DNA from: Methanobacteriota archaeon
GTDB lineage: Archaea > Thermoplasmatota > Poseidoniia > Poseidoniales > Thalassarchaeaceae
Assembly (NCBI GenBank): GCA_018650285.1
Contig: JABIGF010000019.1
Location: forward strand, 1-64,000
Direction: 5' to 3'
DNA length: 64,000 nucleotides
Shown in pieces: positions 45,501-55,207 of this stretch. Every line of letters starts with the position of its first letter. Position 1 is the stretch's first letter. The notes beneath the pieces were generated by a model. The model did no database searches and was not told where the DNA came from. It worked only from the letters and a program-made list of their open reading frames with translations. A program made the position numbers and the translations under genes.

Positions 45501-48119
45501 AATACTAAACTGGCCGGCTTTAGGAGTATAACTTGTGCCCTCGAATACAATGGCTCCTGAAAATGTCATATCCATTCCACCTCGCATCCAATCATTGGCT
45601 TGAAGAACTCTGCCTGTTTCGTCAGTCACACCTAGGTTCATGAGAACAATATCGTTCTCAACCCTCAAGTCGAGGTCATCTGTTTGCCAACCATTGACTT
45701 GACGGCCAATGTCATCATCAACTGTGACTTTAGCTTCAACATCTGTTTCATCATCCCATTCCCATGTGGATTGAATTGGTAGAAGGATAGAAAATATACC
45801 ATCTGCTCCTTCAGATGCCGTGCAATTGCCAGCGTCAAAATCAATGAGGTTATCACTATTTGACAATGTACTGCAAGTATTTCCAGTCTGCCATTGAATT
45901 ACTGAATTATTGCGACCATTTGCAATGAGTTCAACTTGAACTTGATTGATACGGTCTGCTTCATCACCTTCAGCAACACGAACTAGAAGAATACGACTAT
46001 CACCATCGGGAACCAGCATATTGCCTTCAACGGTAACATCTAGAGCACGAGTATTCAACCGATATGTGACATCAAGATTTGAGACCATAATTCTCCCGGG
46101 TGAACCTGCGGAAATACCGAGCGTGACGTTAGAAACACCAACTCCATTATTGGCAATGTGGGTATTGAAAGCGGAAACTAATGCCGCACCATCAATATCA
46201 ATTGGAGAGTTTAGCAAGCCTGTGCCGATGAATTCGTTTGTGTTATCATCGCCGATATCCAACCTAACTGCAGTTGGATATCCCTCTTCATAATCTAGTG
46301 TGAATGAATGAAGAAGTGGAGTTATTGATGAATCATTAGTGGTGAAATCAATTTTATACATCAATTTTGAACCTTGGACTTGCAATTCAATTAATTGATT
46401 ATTTGTAGCAGAATGCCAATTTGAACCATTGTCATTACTGACTTCAACACTCATTGAAGTACCTGTAGGTGTAGTTGATGTCCACTGTGGACGCATTGTT
46501 CCAACTTGCGTACCAGTTGGAATAACCGGAGATGTCCATGAACCAGATGTAGCAAATTCGGTACCATATTCCATATTCACCCACCATGAAACTGCAGTCC
46601 CACCAACTAATTGCAATTTCCAGCGTAAATGGTCACCTGGATTTGAGAAAATGACTGTTTCATTATTTGTCACTTGAACCCAATGCGTACCATTATCTGC
46701 GCTAACCCAATAATCAACTCGATCACCAGCTGATGTCGCTGTCCAAGATGTCTCAACATTAGCCATCAAGACATCGTCATTCGTGATTATTGGTTCCGAT
46801 ACCCATGTTGCTGTCCCTGGTTGAGGTGAAATTGGATAAGCCCAACCGCTACCATACTCACGGTAATATCGGGCTGACCACATATTATGGTCAATTAATG
46901 AGAGACGAATTCCATTGTAATACAAACCAAATCCGTTTGCGCTGATTAGACGCTCACCTGTCTGCTTAGCAAGAGTTGTTGAGGTGCCACTTACGGCATA
47001 GGCTACCAACTTGTCTTGATATGCCCAACCAGTTGTTTTACATCTAATATAGAACATATTGTTGTCTGCTACCAATCCATTCTGTTCGGGGTAACTTGAA
47101 TAATAGGAATATTGTGAATCTGAATCTCTCTCAAACGACCCGTCAGAATTGAAGGTATAGGGAGTGATAGTACTGCGCGCCCCATGTAGAACCCAAACGA
47201 GGTCGCGGCTACGGTCATAGGAAATCCCAGTGTAAGGACCATACGAATTTGTTGAGATATCATAGGTGTTCAAACAAGTCCAAACATCTTCGTATCTGAT
47301 ATCCATTACAACAAGAACAAGTTCGTTAATTGATGAATATTGCCTATTGAGTCCAAGTATCCCATACAATTTTTCATCGTCACCAATAGTCCAATCTCTA
47401 AAACCGTAATATGCGCTCCAAGTTGAACCTGCAGGTGAAGGGATGTTACAACTTGCCTCATCAATAACTATTGAAGTCGCAGTAGTCAAATTATTAGGAT
47501 AAGTTTTCTTTACTAATTGATTAAGATTTGTAGATGCGAATGTTGAGACATAAGTCCAACCGCGGTAATTTAGTGCAGCACCAGCGCCTTGATTGCCAAA
47601 GGGAGACGATATGGTGACCTGAGGGTGAAATCTTGTTTCAGATGCATTTGATGTTCGTGGTTGGCGGATGCTAAAAGAACCGTTATCAGACCAAGCAGTA
47701 CCTGTTGTTGCAATTTCATCAACTCCGTGAGACGAGAAATTCAATTGTTGTGAAGCGAGGCCAAGAGAAACTGCATCAGACCTTGTTTCTGTGTCAACAG
47801 ATTCGCCCGCTAACCAATTTGCTCTAGAGTTATGTTGAATCTGATTCCAACCAGTTGAAGATGCGCCACTAAGAGTCATTTCAACCGCAGTAACTTCAGC
47901 ACCTTTTGGCAAAGCAACTTTGATATTTGTTGCTTTTTGGCCACTTTGATAGAGAGCAATTGATTCCGTTGAACCATCTGAAAATGTGTAAATGTGTCTA
48001 GTCCCACCAGATGCTTCAGCCACTTCAGATGAAAATTCTAGCATTGGTGCAAGAGAGCCAAGGAGGAATAACACGACGAGAAACAATGGGATTCGATTTG
48101 TGTTTAGCCCTGTTGACAC
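42540..48119 (-). CDS. Giant surface protein with membrane anchor, PPPPG repeats and EF-hand-like tail
   Basis: About 1859 aa from a GTG at 48119 preceded by GGAGGGGATGAG. Signal peptide NRIPLFLVVLFLLGSLAPML. The ectodomain of about 1600 residues is beta-rich. It has an N-terminal region with discoidin/lectin-like strands and recurrent modules such as VSNDNGSNWHSATNNQ, then many Ig-like domains. One transmembrane helix (MGTVLLYIALMVALIAIVVL, about 1640) leads to a cytoplasmic tail. The tail has four acidic PPPPGFD repeats, a SHOCT-like WTDEMLIAQGWTQWQVDTW, and a terminal EF-hand-like loop FDLDGNNYLNGKELEEAA. A calcium-responsive or adaptor-binding interior is inferred. No enzyme motif is seen. 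Confidence 0.85.
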   Translation of the reverse strand: MSTGLNTNRIPLFLVVLFLLGSLAPMLEFSSEVAEASGGTRHIYTFSDGSTESIALYQSGQKATNIKVALPKGAEVTAVEMTLSGASSTGWNQIQHNSRANWLAGESVDTETRSDAVSLGLASQQLNFSSHGVDEIATTGTAWSDNGSFSIRQPRTSNASETRFHPQVTISSPFGNQGAGAALNYRGWTYVSTFASTNLNQLVKKTYPNNLTTATSIVIDEASCNIPSPAGSTWSAYYGFRDWTIGDDEKLYGILGLNRQYSSINELVLVVMDIRYEDVWTCLNTYDISTNSYGPYTGISYDRSRDLVWVLHGARSTITPYTFNSDGSFERDSDSQYSYYSSYPEQNGLVADNNMFYIRCKTTGWAYQDKLVAYAVSGTSTTLAKQTGERLISANGFGLYYNGIRLSLIDHNMWSARYYREYGSGWAYPISPQPGTATWVSEPIITNDDVLMANVETSWTATSAGDRVDYWVSADNGTHWVQVTNNETVIFSNPGDHLRWKLQLVGGTAVSWWVNMEYGTEFATSGSWTSPVIPTGTQVGTMRPQWTSTTPTGTSMSVEVSNDNGSNWHSATNNQLIELQVQGSKLMYKIDFTTNDSSITPLLHSFTLDYEEGYPTAVRLDIGDDNTNEFIGTGLLNSPIDIDGAALVSAFNTHIANNGVGVSNVTLGISAGSPGRIMVSNLDVTYRLNTRALDVTVEGNMLVPDGDSRILLVRVAEGDEADRINQVQVELIANGRNNSVIQWQTGNTCSTLSNSDNLIDFDAGNCTASEGADGIFSILLPIQSTWEWDDETDVEAKVTVDDDIGRQVNGWQTDDLDLRVENDIVLMNLGVTDETGRVLQANDWMRGGMDMTFSGAIVFEGTSYTPKAGQFSIELTGQNLTQNGLPEEPEKQFHIESNPSHGQYMFTLVSPIESSQGGMLFRIKAVNMQNGSTYINPDFNSVRIVLDGNSPLVIEATPNDGAERHKGNPDQPVRIVVQDSVDPPTLLTLHYWRQGQDDLNYDQIPDENEYVTLSLRTPELQPGGLNIFEGLITDSMNKHGEFVSFYLSGADAQGNELAMGGGPVCPDGNAPCGDLPSQSPAEWDADLVTYRIREEFEPELVIDGNTTIIGHDDSEPLHPGTLYTAGLRIWDNNGWNDIESIKLALGSDIDANDTAIWANFTKEADGNLSMYLESGGSGLAVSNLYSSFSIFNETAIDLAIQFQLTWLFSESWDTDGDTTFIPVVEVTDWPCIDDSIDPCYEHRNGLGNDRWSLDNDLRFDMDPGHFTAIDLATGRNLYTGGDEQETIAAGQVVRVNGRILFSEDETPAPEGAFDIVIGNLELEWRAVPRSTGEFTSDILVPNVRSGHLDMIAWLENLPGLASDESEEQPRILLEVDGNSPQINAISPSGDIAITDASEIPVFINSSDDHGFISQRSAVLHYKVKAGESEVSRGSQELGTLLEQYGYGHWTGVVDLTDGGVTELLPGYSVDVWVTGADAAGNPYVSENNTENVPLTQWRIIRVGPVVSLVDLDVYWSDATPVSGENVSLHIAGTNQNSEEGTLTFALQQKTKDGDWINVNNASSDSLLRPNGEFISEISIKTDEVEEETVERYRLVVKDGHVILDRMSLDPLILQPPVARDGEAISQQFSEQMGTVLLYIALMVALIAIVVLIVMNRKLSEAEIDFDPADQTMEVDGELDSPPPPPGFDLGDSPPPPPGFDPNATPPPPVGFDPNAGSSEVVAAEQEVAAAPSVNSGWTDEMLIAQGWTQWQVDTWRAEQDGNSSPAAVVELESTSKYGFEDPPTQAVQVLVPTALDVKLPANHPAAGYNYSDSVVDSVMETHGITDKAAFMEHAITFDLDGNNYLNGKELEEAAASFKS

Positions 48120-48215
48120 CTCATCCCCTCCTTTTTTCAGACAATCTTCACACCTTTGAAATCTCCCCTGCTTGGTCACGGGTGACCATAGGTCACAATC
48201 AAGACCAAATCAACA

Positions 48216-51200
48216 TCAACCACTGTTCGTTGTTCGGTCATCGTATCGAATCGGTGATGGCCCATTTCCTCGGATTCCATCCAACATATCATTCTCAATT
48301 TCAAACCAATCGTTTAGCCAATCGCCATCTGTATCCCAATCAAGAGGATTTGTACCATCGGCAATCATGTCACCATTGTAATCAAGTAACCACCAACCAT
48401 ACACATTCTCACCTAAACCAGTATTTGGCAAGTGATACTGGTCTCCGAACACACGGTCCCAATCGGCTGTCCAGTCGCCCTTGACCATAGGTGTATCATC
48501 GGCGCCGTTAATGGTCAAATAATCAACATCGTGATCATCAACAACTAGGGCATAAAGTTGGTCAGACATTTGATTTATTCGGAACATTCTGAAATAATTC
48601 CAATCATATTCGTTTGACCTACCTTTAGCAAGGAGAGCGGTTTGCAATTCCCACCATTCTTGGGCGACAATCTGAATCGGAGGATCTGAGCCAGCAATTG
48701 TCACTGGTGTCGCTCTAGCTAACATTGCAGAAGTAATTGATTGATTTGTCAATCCAAAGAATTCTTGGAAATTATTGTACGGAATATAGGTACAGCCAAC
48801 ATTACTACAATCCCAATTACCATCCTTATCTGGGTCTTGAAGGGCATCCGCTGGGTCGGTTGGGTCAAATGTAACCCAAGTCCAATTCAATAGTGGGCGC
48901 TCCAACAATGTACCATTTGCATGCAATGGTCGCATTGCAATGTTGCCAATAATTGAATACTGCTCCCAAACAACTTCTATCTGTTGATAGGATGACCAAT
49001 TATCATTGGTCTCATTCCAACCAAATTGGAACTCATACCAATCAGGCAACATATCCCAATCAGTATCATTGTCAACCGGCGACGAACCATATTTCAAAAC
49101 TTCACGTCCATCAGTTAAAGCCCAATTACGGTAGTAATCATCTGTCAACATTGGGTCTACGCCATTAGCAACACGAATCATGTTGACTGCATCTGCATCT
49201 GTATCATTAAGGTCAGGCCTTGTACCATTATCATACTCCATCCAATTGGTAAAGAATAGAGGAGAGTTACCTGGTGCATATTGGTCATCAATAGAGCCGG
49301 GCGTGAAAGAGTGACTTTCCCACCTTCCCTGTTCAGCAGGAGTATCGCCAATAGTACGGTCAAACCAACCATCAAGGTCTGGGTCATAGTGCGCATCTAG
49401 TGGGTTTACAGGATTCAATGTCCACCTATACTCATTGACCGGCATTACTTCATCATATACACCGTAACAGAATTCCCAACCATCAGGCAAACCATCCATG
49501 TCACTATCTGGATGTGTAGGGTCTGAAATTCCAAGTAAGCTGATATTGAAATTATCAGCCCACGCAGTATTGATTCTAGCCAACCTTTCCGTGCTAGTAA
49601 CATCCTTGGATGAGAAAATATTGACGACTACTTGACGACTTTCTTCCCAAGTCAACGAGTTCTCACTCATTTGAGCATTAATTGCATCATCACCAAAGTC
49701 GACTAAACCCACTCCAGGCGGGAACATATATCGTAGTGATTCTTTACCATAAATACGTGCTTCATACTCTCTCAAATTAGTATATCTCTCAGACATTTGT
49801 ATGACACCATCTTCGTTGCAGTCATACGAATCATCGTCGCTGTCAGCATCAATATCTGATTGAGTCAATGGATTCATTGACCAGCGATTTTCATCTAAAT
49901 CCCACTCAGTAAACCAGTACTCATAACCATCAATCATACCATCATCATCAGTATCATTGTTAGTCGGGTCTGTGATACCAATTAAGGTTGAAAGAAGAGG
50001 TCTGCTAATTCCAGTAGTCACCCATTCAGAATGCTGTTCCAAAGCCAAGTAAGCGCGGCCTAATTTATTGTCTAATATAGACTGCATTCTGCTGGTAAAG
50101 TTTTGTGGCTCAAGGGCATAAGCCTCCTCCCACATCTTTGGAGCATCAGGTGGTGCAAGACCACCATTCAAGGGATTCTCATAAGTCAAATTTAATTCCT
50201 GACGGTCTGTCAAAGCATCTTGGTCTCCATCACCACCGCCATCGCCTGCAACAAGCGGATTAAGTGACCAATTTTGGAATGTTGAATTCCACTGAGTAAA
50301 GAGTAACTCAATTCCATCAAGTAACCCATCACCATCGCTGTCACCGTTATTGGGGTCGCATGTTGGACCACTCAAAGCGTATTGCTCAGGTGTCACGTAT
50401 GTCCCAAAAGAGGAGGTCCCGACTGCAAGATTCCATGGCGTCAAAATCAGTACATTCCCTAACTTAAACGGATGATACTGTGGTGAAGTTTGATTCACAT
50501 CGGTTTCAGTAATGGTTGCATCAATGCTATTGTATTCCTCCCAGTTCGTCATCCCATCGCCATCAGGATCATTGAAGATATCAGATTCATTTACAGGGTT
50601 CAAAGTCCATTCAGAATCAAATGTATCCCAACGAGCAAACCAAACTTCCCAACCATCTGGCATGCCATCACCATCTGTATCAGCTAACAATGGGTTTGCT
50701 GAACCTTGGTCAGTCAAAGGCATGCCTGGAACACTTGCGAGGGTGACTGCACTAGCCGTCTCTCCAAATGGCCGTGAGGCACTAGAAACCCAAGTATCAT
50801 TCCATAATGATGTGGAAAAACCGGCTGGCAATTCAACACCATTTTCTGTAATGTTGCCCAGTATTTGGTCGTCTCTTATGTGGTATTCCATCCAGTTGTT
50901 GAACTCTTCTTCCGGCTGCAGAATACCATCTAAATTCGCATCATAACCATCACCATCGGGATTCGAGAAAGCATCGCTACCATTGAGTGGATTAATTCCA
51001 ACATTAGTTATTGACCAAGTGCAGGAATATCTCGATTCCCAACCATCTGGGAGTGAGTCACCATCAGAATCGGGATTATTTGGATCTATTTTATGCCAAT
51101 CTGCTGCTGCTTCTGCTGATTCACCAAACGCCGGCAAACCATCTTCTAATGCTGCTTGTAAGAGAAGTTCCCACTGATATTCGCAGATATTTGTCAAACC

Positions 51201-53948
51201 ATCACTATCCGCGTCTTCATTTGCATCAGAAGGGTCACGTGGGTCAAGAGACCATTCGTTTCCACCATGGAAACTCGTGCCTATCCAACGACGGTTTTCA
51301 ATTTCCCAACCATCTGGCATACCATCGCCATCAGAATCAGAGTTTGTCGGGTCAGTCGTACGGTCAGTTCCGCCACTAGCTTGAGTACCGGGATACCCTA
51401 CAGCATAGACTTGAGCGGCCGCTTCGCCTTCTGCTTGGTCACATACATACTGACCTATTTCGTAATGACAAGTGAAATTCGTTTGGTCGTAAAACCAACC
51501 CCAATACTCAGAGCCATCAAGCAAACCATCGCCATCTGTATCAGATAATCTTGGGTCAGTACCATTCCACCCTTCTGGTGTGCTTGCGATGTAACGGTAT
51601 TCGTCAAGATTGGTCCAGTTATGGTCAATCAAATTGTCTTCGTATGGATTTAGATTGATTCCGTCAACATCCAAATCTTCGTCGCGGTCAAATGGGTCTG
51701 TTGGGTCTAAGCCATGAGCATTTTCCCAACCATCAGGCATACCATCCAAATCTGAATCATTAGAAAATGGATTGATTAGCATCCTGTTAGAATAGCGACC
51801 AGGGTGTAATCCAGCAAAGATAGTGTCATTCCCATTAACATCCATGACTACAAGTTCAGTAACAAAACCAGGAATGCGTGTATCTTGGCTATTTACCCCA
51901 AGAGCGCGTGCATGGTCACCATCAAGAGACCATGTGCCAAACCTAGAACCAATGAGCACCTCATCACCAAGTGGCAATATTGCATGGACATCATTTGCAC
52001 CTTCAATATCAAAGTCATTGTTTTGCATACGGTCACGGGAGAAAGCAATTGCCGGGTCGTCCTCATCTAATAGCGAGAATTGATGGACTCCGCCACCAGT
52101 TCCAACCCAAAGTGTCTGAGTGCTAGAAAGACTACCGTCTGGTTGTCTAGGGCCATCCAACACTAAAGTTCTAACATTAGCTGAATGAGAAATATTCTGA
52201 GCATTTGCTTGACGAACAAAATCCTCGGCATCGGTCTGATTGAAAATCCACACGACTGGAAAATCACCATTCGCATCCTCTGTGCTTGCAACAAAGAATC
52301 CTTTATCTGTTCCAACGTAGAGTTTCTTTAATCCACCATTGACTGATGTGTGCGCTACTGCCTGAACGGTAGCGTTCTCCATGCTGAGTGCCTCATTCAG
52401 AGTTTCTGCAACCTTGAAATTAGTAATTTGACTAGAGCCATCAATTGTCATCGTCCACGCTTGAGAACCTTCTCCAGATGCCAACAAGTCAAGATTACCT
52501 GAACCAGTATCAAGTTGGTATAATCCAGTTACGGCCCCCATCTCAACTCCAGTTATTCCAGCGAGTTCATTACGGAAACCATTTCCATCTAAAGTCCAAA
52601 CTTCAACACCATCATTGGTTGCTAACACAAGCCGCTGCTCCCCACCTTGGTCGGCCCAGAGAATCATATCGTTCAATTCGCCACCTGGCGGCAAAGCCAA
52701 ATCCCAACTACCACCAGTATTAGGTTCGAATATTGAGACGCCGCGCTTTGTGCCAACGTATAGTAAGCCAAGGATATCATCTGCTTGCAAAGAACGAACA
52801 TCGTGATGCATGATGTGTGGTGTCGTACCTTGGTCATACATAGAAACCGGAGCACCAGATTGACCTAGAAGGGTTGACTTCATTCCGGCTCTCACCCACG
52901 TCCCATTATCGATATAGGTGTAATATTCTTCTAAATTTGAATATGCTTCACCAAGATATATCGTTGCTCTTGAACCATCTGGCATTATCATTCCATCGCG
53001 ATTCAAGTCCCAGCCATCAACATCACTGTCAAGTAAACTATCAGATTCATTCAATGGATCTAAGCCGAAGAAAACTTCCCATCCATCTAGAATAGCATCG
53101 CCACGTGAACTCTTTGCCAACTCACGGCTTCCAGACCAATAGTAATAATCACTATCATTTCGAAGAGGGTCAGTACCAAGCCAACCTGATGAGCCTGTCG
53201 GACGAGAAACATTTTCTGCACAAGCATCCATTAAGTCAAGACAGCGCAATCCGTGAATTTCAGTAGTCCAATTATCTGGGGCTGCGTAATTATATTCCTC
53301 TGCATTTGTATACCATTCATGGACTTCTATTATTCCATCACGGTCAACGTCAAATCCATCACCACAACCGAGTTCACCATCCCAACAACGGTCTGAATCA
53401 TTGAAACCGTCATTTGCATTCAAGGGGTCGAAATCGTCACACTCCCAAGCCATAGATTCATTTTTGGAACCCGTCTCCCTCATACACATCCAAATTTCAT
53501 ATCCATCAGGTAATCCGTCACCGTCAGTATCACTTAGACGAGGGTCAAGGAACTCTCGCATTCCTGACTCCGTCATTTCTGGAGGAACTCCAGTGAGTGA
53601 CTTACGATCTGTGAAACAATGTTCCAAATCATATGGCCAACAATACTCTTCTAAGGAATTGAGCCCGTCCTTATCAAAATCAGATTCATTATCGGATGCA
53701 TTTTCATAATCTAAACCATTGATAGTGTAAATTACTTCATCCAATGTGATGTTTCTTGCAATACCAAACATCTGCTCGTGCAGGTCAGGAATCATGTCCT
53801 TGTCAGTATCTGTAATTGGTGGACCTTCACCTGTTGTATCATCAGGGTGAACTGAATCCACATTTGATGCCGGCCTTGTCATTGAGACAAAGGCAAGGCT
53901 TCCAATCAATAGTAAAGTGATGAAGAGAACTGTCTGTTTTCTGCGCAT
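48216..53948 (-). CDS. Giant secreted thrombospondin type 3-like repeat protein with internal beta-propeller
   Basis: 1910 aa from the ATG at 53948. The signal peptide is KQTVLFITLLLIGSLAFVSM. More than fifteen copies of the calcium-binding motif DTDGDGLPDGYE / DSDGDGMPDGWE recur through the chain, often followed by WSLNPxNxxD. Residues about 400-725 break the pattern with propeller-like blades (YVGTKRGVSIF, LVLATNDGVEVW, LYVGTDKGFFVA, LWVGTGGGVHQF, VLIGSRFGTWSL). No membrane helix follows, so release or non-covalent attachment to the surface is expected. TSP3-type loops bind Ca2+ and stiffen long surface proteins. It lies on the same strand directly upstream of the other giant gene. Confidence 0.9.
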   Translation of the reverse strand: MRRKQTVLFITLLLIGSLAFVSMTRPASNVDSVHPDDTTGEGPPITDTDKDMIPDLHEQMFGIARNITLDEVIYTINGLDYENASDNESDFDKDGLNSLEEYCWPYDLEHCFTDRKSLTGVPPEMTESGMREFLDPRLSDTDGDGLPDGYEIWMCMRETGSKNESMAWECDDFDPLNANDGFNDSDRCWDGELGCGDGFDVDRDGIIEVHEWYTNAEEYNYAAPDNWTTEIHGLRCLDLMDACAENVSRPTGSSGWLGTDPLRNDSDYYYWSGSRELAKSSRGDAILDGWEVFFGLDPLNESDSLLDSDVDGWDLNRDGMIMPDGSRATIYLGEAYSNLEEYYTYIDNGTWVRAGMKSTLLGQSGAPVSMYDQGTTPHIMHHDVRSLQADDILGLLYVGTKRGVSIFEPNTGGSWDLALPPGGELNDMILWADQGGEQRLVLATNDGVEVWTLDGNGFRNELAGITGVEMGAVTGLYQLDTGSGNLDLLASGEGSQAWTMTIDGSSQITNFKVAETLNEALSMENATVQAVAHTSVNGGLKKLYVGTDKGFFVASTEDANGDFPVVWIFNQTDAEDFVRQANAQNISHSANVRTLVLDGPRQPDGSLSSTQTLWVGTGGGVHQFSLLDEDDPAIAFSRDRMQNNDFDIEGANDVHAILPLGDEVLIGSRFGTWSLDGDHARALGVNSQDTRIPGFVTELVVMDVNGNDTIFAGLHPGRYSNRMLINPFSNDSDLDGMPDGWENAHGLDPTDPFDRDEDLDVDGINLNPYEDNLIDHNWTNLDEYRYIASTPEGWNGTDPRLSDTDGDGLLDGSEYWGWFYDQTNFTCHYEIGQYVCDQAEGEAAAQVYAVGYPGTQASGGTDRTTDPTNSDSDGDGMPDGWEIENRRWIGTSFHGGNEWSLDPRDPSDANEDADSDGLTNICEYQWELLLQAALEDGLPAFGESAEAAADWHKIDPNNPDSDGDSLPDGWESRYSCTWSITNVGINPLNGSDAFSNPDGDGYDANLDGILQPEEEFNNWMEYHIRDDQILGNITENGVELPAGFSTSLWNDTWVSSASRPFGETASAVTLASVPGMPLTDQGSANPLLADTDGDGMPDGWEVWFARWDTFDSEWTLNPVNESDIFNDPDGDGMTNWEEYNSIDATITETDVNQTSPQYHPFKLGNVLILTPWNLAVGTSSFGTYVTPEQYALSGPTCDPNNGDSDGDGLLDGIELLFTQWNSTFQNWSLNPLVAGDGGGDGDQDALTDRQELNLTYENPLNGGLAPPDAPKMWEEAYALEPQNFTSRMQSILDNKLGRAYLALEQHSEWVTTGISRPLLSTLIGITDPTNNDTDDDGMIDGYEYWFTEWDLDENRWSMNPLTQSDIDADSDDDSYDCNEDGVIQMSERYTNLREYEARIYGKESLRYMFPPGVGLVDFGDDAINAQMSENSLTWEESRQVVVNIFSSKDVTSTERLARINTAWADNFNISLLGISDPTHPDSDMDGLPDGWEFCYGVYDEVMPVNEYRWTLNPVNPLDAHYDPDLDGWFDRTIGDTPAEQGRWESHSFTPGSIDDQYAPGNSPLFFTNWMEYDNGTRPDLNDTDADAVNMIRVANGVDPMLTDDYYRNWALTDGREVLKYGSSPVDNDTDWDMLPDWYEFQFGWNETNDNWSSYQQIEVVWEQYSIIGNIAMRPLHANGTLLERPLLNWTWVTFDPTDPADALQDPDKDGNWDCSNVGCTYIPYNNFQEFFGLTNQSITSAMLARATPVTIAGSDPPIQIVAQEWWELQTALLAKGRSNEYDWNYFRMFRINQMSDQLYALVVDDHDVDYLTINGADDTPMVKGDWTADWDRVFGDQYHLPNTGLGENVYGWWLLDYNGDMIADGTNPLDWDTDGDWLNDWFEIENDMLDGIRGNGPSPIRYDDRTTNSG

Positions 53949-54251
53949 AGGTATCACCCACAGCATACGCTGCTATTGTAACAACCCTACGGGTTGCCTT
54001 ATGATGCTGATGGAGCACAGTTCATACAGGCAAAATTGAATATATTCCGATTTGGTGAAAAAATAATGAAATGGACCTAAATAATAAACTAACTTTGATG
54101 CTGAGTAAAAAGAATGGTGAACAGCAGACAGCGAGACCGTTTTTCAACAAAATTTACTATTTCGAATAATTTCAAAGCAGAGTAAAATGGGCTTTTCTTT
54201 GTTGTACCGAGGGTGAGTTTCAAGGGGTGACCGCGCTCCGCTCAAAATTAG
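53949..54251. promoter_or_regulatory. Divergent intergenic region (303 bases)
   Basis: It separates the divergently transcribed TSP3 giant and MBL-hydrolase genes, so it must hold both promoters. A perfect inverted repeat CAACCC-TAC-GGGTTG lies at 53982-53996, about 35-50 bases upstream of the TSP3-protein start. It could be an operator or a 5' leader hairpin. AT-rich stretches around 54060-54090 and 54150-54180 may include TATA boxes. I see no ORF, tRNA or repeat beyond these. Confidence 0.45.
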
Positions 54252-55052
54252 ATGACGCTCTCTATCACTCATCTCGGCACAGGCTCCAAAGGAAATGCCA
54301 CACTCCTAGCCACCGATGAGACAAAAATTCTGTTAGATTGTGGTTTCTCAGGGCGCCAGTTAGAGAAGCGTCTCGCCCTCTTAGAAATATGTCCTAGCGA
54401 GATTGATGCCATCCTCATCAGCCACCACCATTCAGACCATTCTAAAGGTGCGACGATCGCCCAGAGGAGATGGGATATTCCAGTATTTGCCAATTTTGAG
54501 ACTTGTGCACGTATGGGAATGGACCCAGTCAATGAGTGCAAATTATTTGAGTCGTTAGAGCGAATTAATTTAGGAGGAGATTTGAGTATATTACCTGTCT
54601 CCGTCAATCATGATAGGTCGGACAATGTTGGATTCATTGCAAGCCACCGTGGAGAGCGTGCTGCGGTTGTTACAGACCTAGGCTCATGGAACGATGAATT
54701 AATTCGATATATGTCTGATTGTGTGCACATTTCTATTGAAGCAAATTACGACTCTGAACGCTTGTGGGAGGGGCCCTATCCTAGCCAATTAAAACAACGT
54801 ATTTCTGGGCGCGGGGGTCACTTGTCAAACCGCCAGACTGCGGAGTTGTTAGCAAATGTCGTAGGCAGCCATACTAGAAGCATTGTACTAACTCATTTGA
54901 GTGAACAAAATAACGCCCCGCATATGGCTGAAAGTGAAGTACTATTGGAGATAGATGATTTGTTCTCTGGAGACCTTTCAATCAGCACCCAAGAGGGGCC
55001 TGATTTTTCACACTATCTCGGGCAATCTGAATCAGAAAAAATAGTGATTTGA
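54252..55052 (+). CDS. MBL-fold metallo-hydrolase (YycJ/WalJ-like)
   Basis: 266 aa. It begins SITHLGTGSKGNATLLATDE, the typical YycJ start. The metal-binding motif is ILISHHHSDHSKG (HxHxDH), followed by NHDRSDNVGFI, VVTDLGSW with the bridging Asp, and the later GRGGHLSNRQT and IVLTHLSEQNN supplying His ligands. Bacterial YycJ is a 5'-3' exonuclease linked to DNA repair; the archaeal substrate is unknown. A single gene between the giant surface genes and the pilin-like operon. Confidence 0.9.
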   Translation: MTLSITHLGTGSKGNATLLATDETKILLDCGFSGRQLEKRLALLEICPSEIDAILISHHHSDHSKGATIAQRRWDIPVFANFETCARMGMDPVNECKLFESLERINLGGDLSILPVSVNHDRSDNVGFIASHRGERAAVVTDLGSWNDELIRYMSDCVHISIEANYDSERLWEGPYPSQLKQRISGRGGHLSNRQTAELLANVVGSHTRSIVLTHLSEQNNAPHMAESEVLLEIDDLFSGDLSISTQEGPDFSHYLGQSESEKIVI

Positions 55053-55207
55053 TTCCGCTAAAATTTTTGCTTTTTAGCCCAATAATTGCGAGTGGTGCGA
55101 TTTCAATCTGAGTTAAGGAATCTGGAAGAACTGAATTTGAGGAAATATCGCCGTAGGCGATGGTTACCTCGGCGAAGTCATAAGAACACAAAGGACTAGT
55201 CGCCTCT

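Noticed and set aside
48216-53948. Repetitive DNA that might look like a CRISPR or tandem array
   Set aside because: The repeats are irregularly spaced, protein-level DxDGDGxPDGWE units in an open frame, with no constant direct repeat and spacers.
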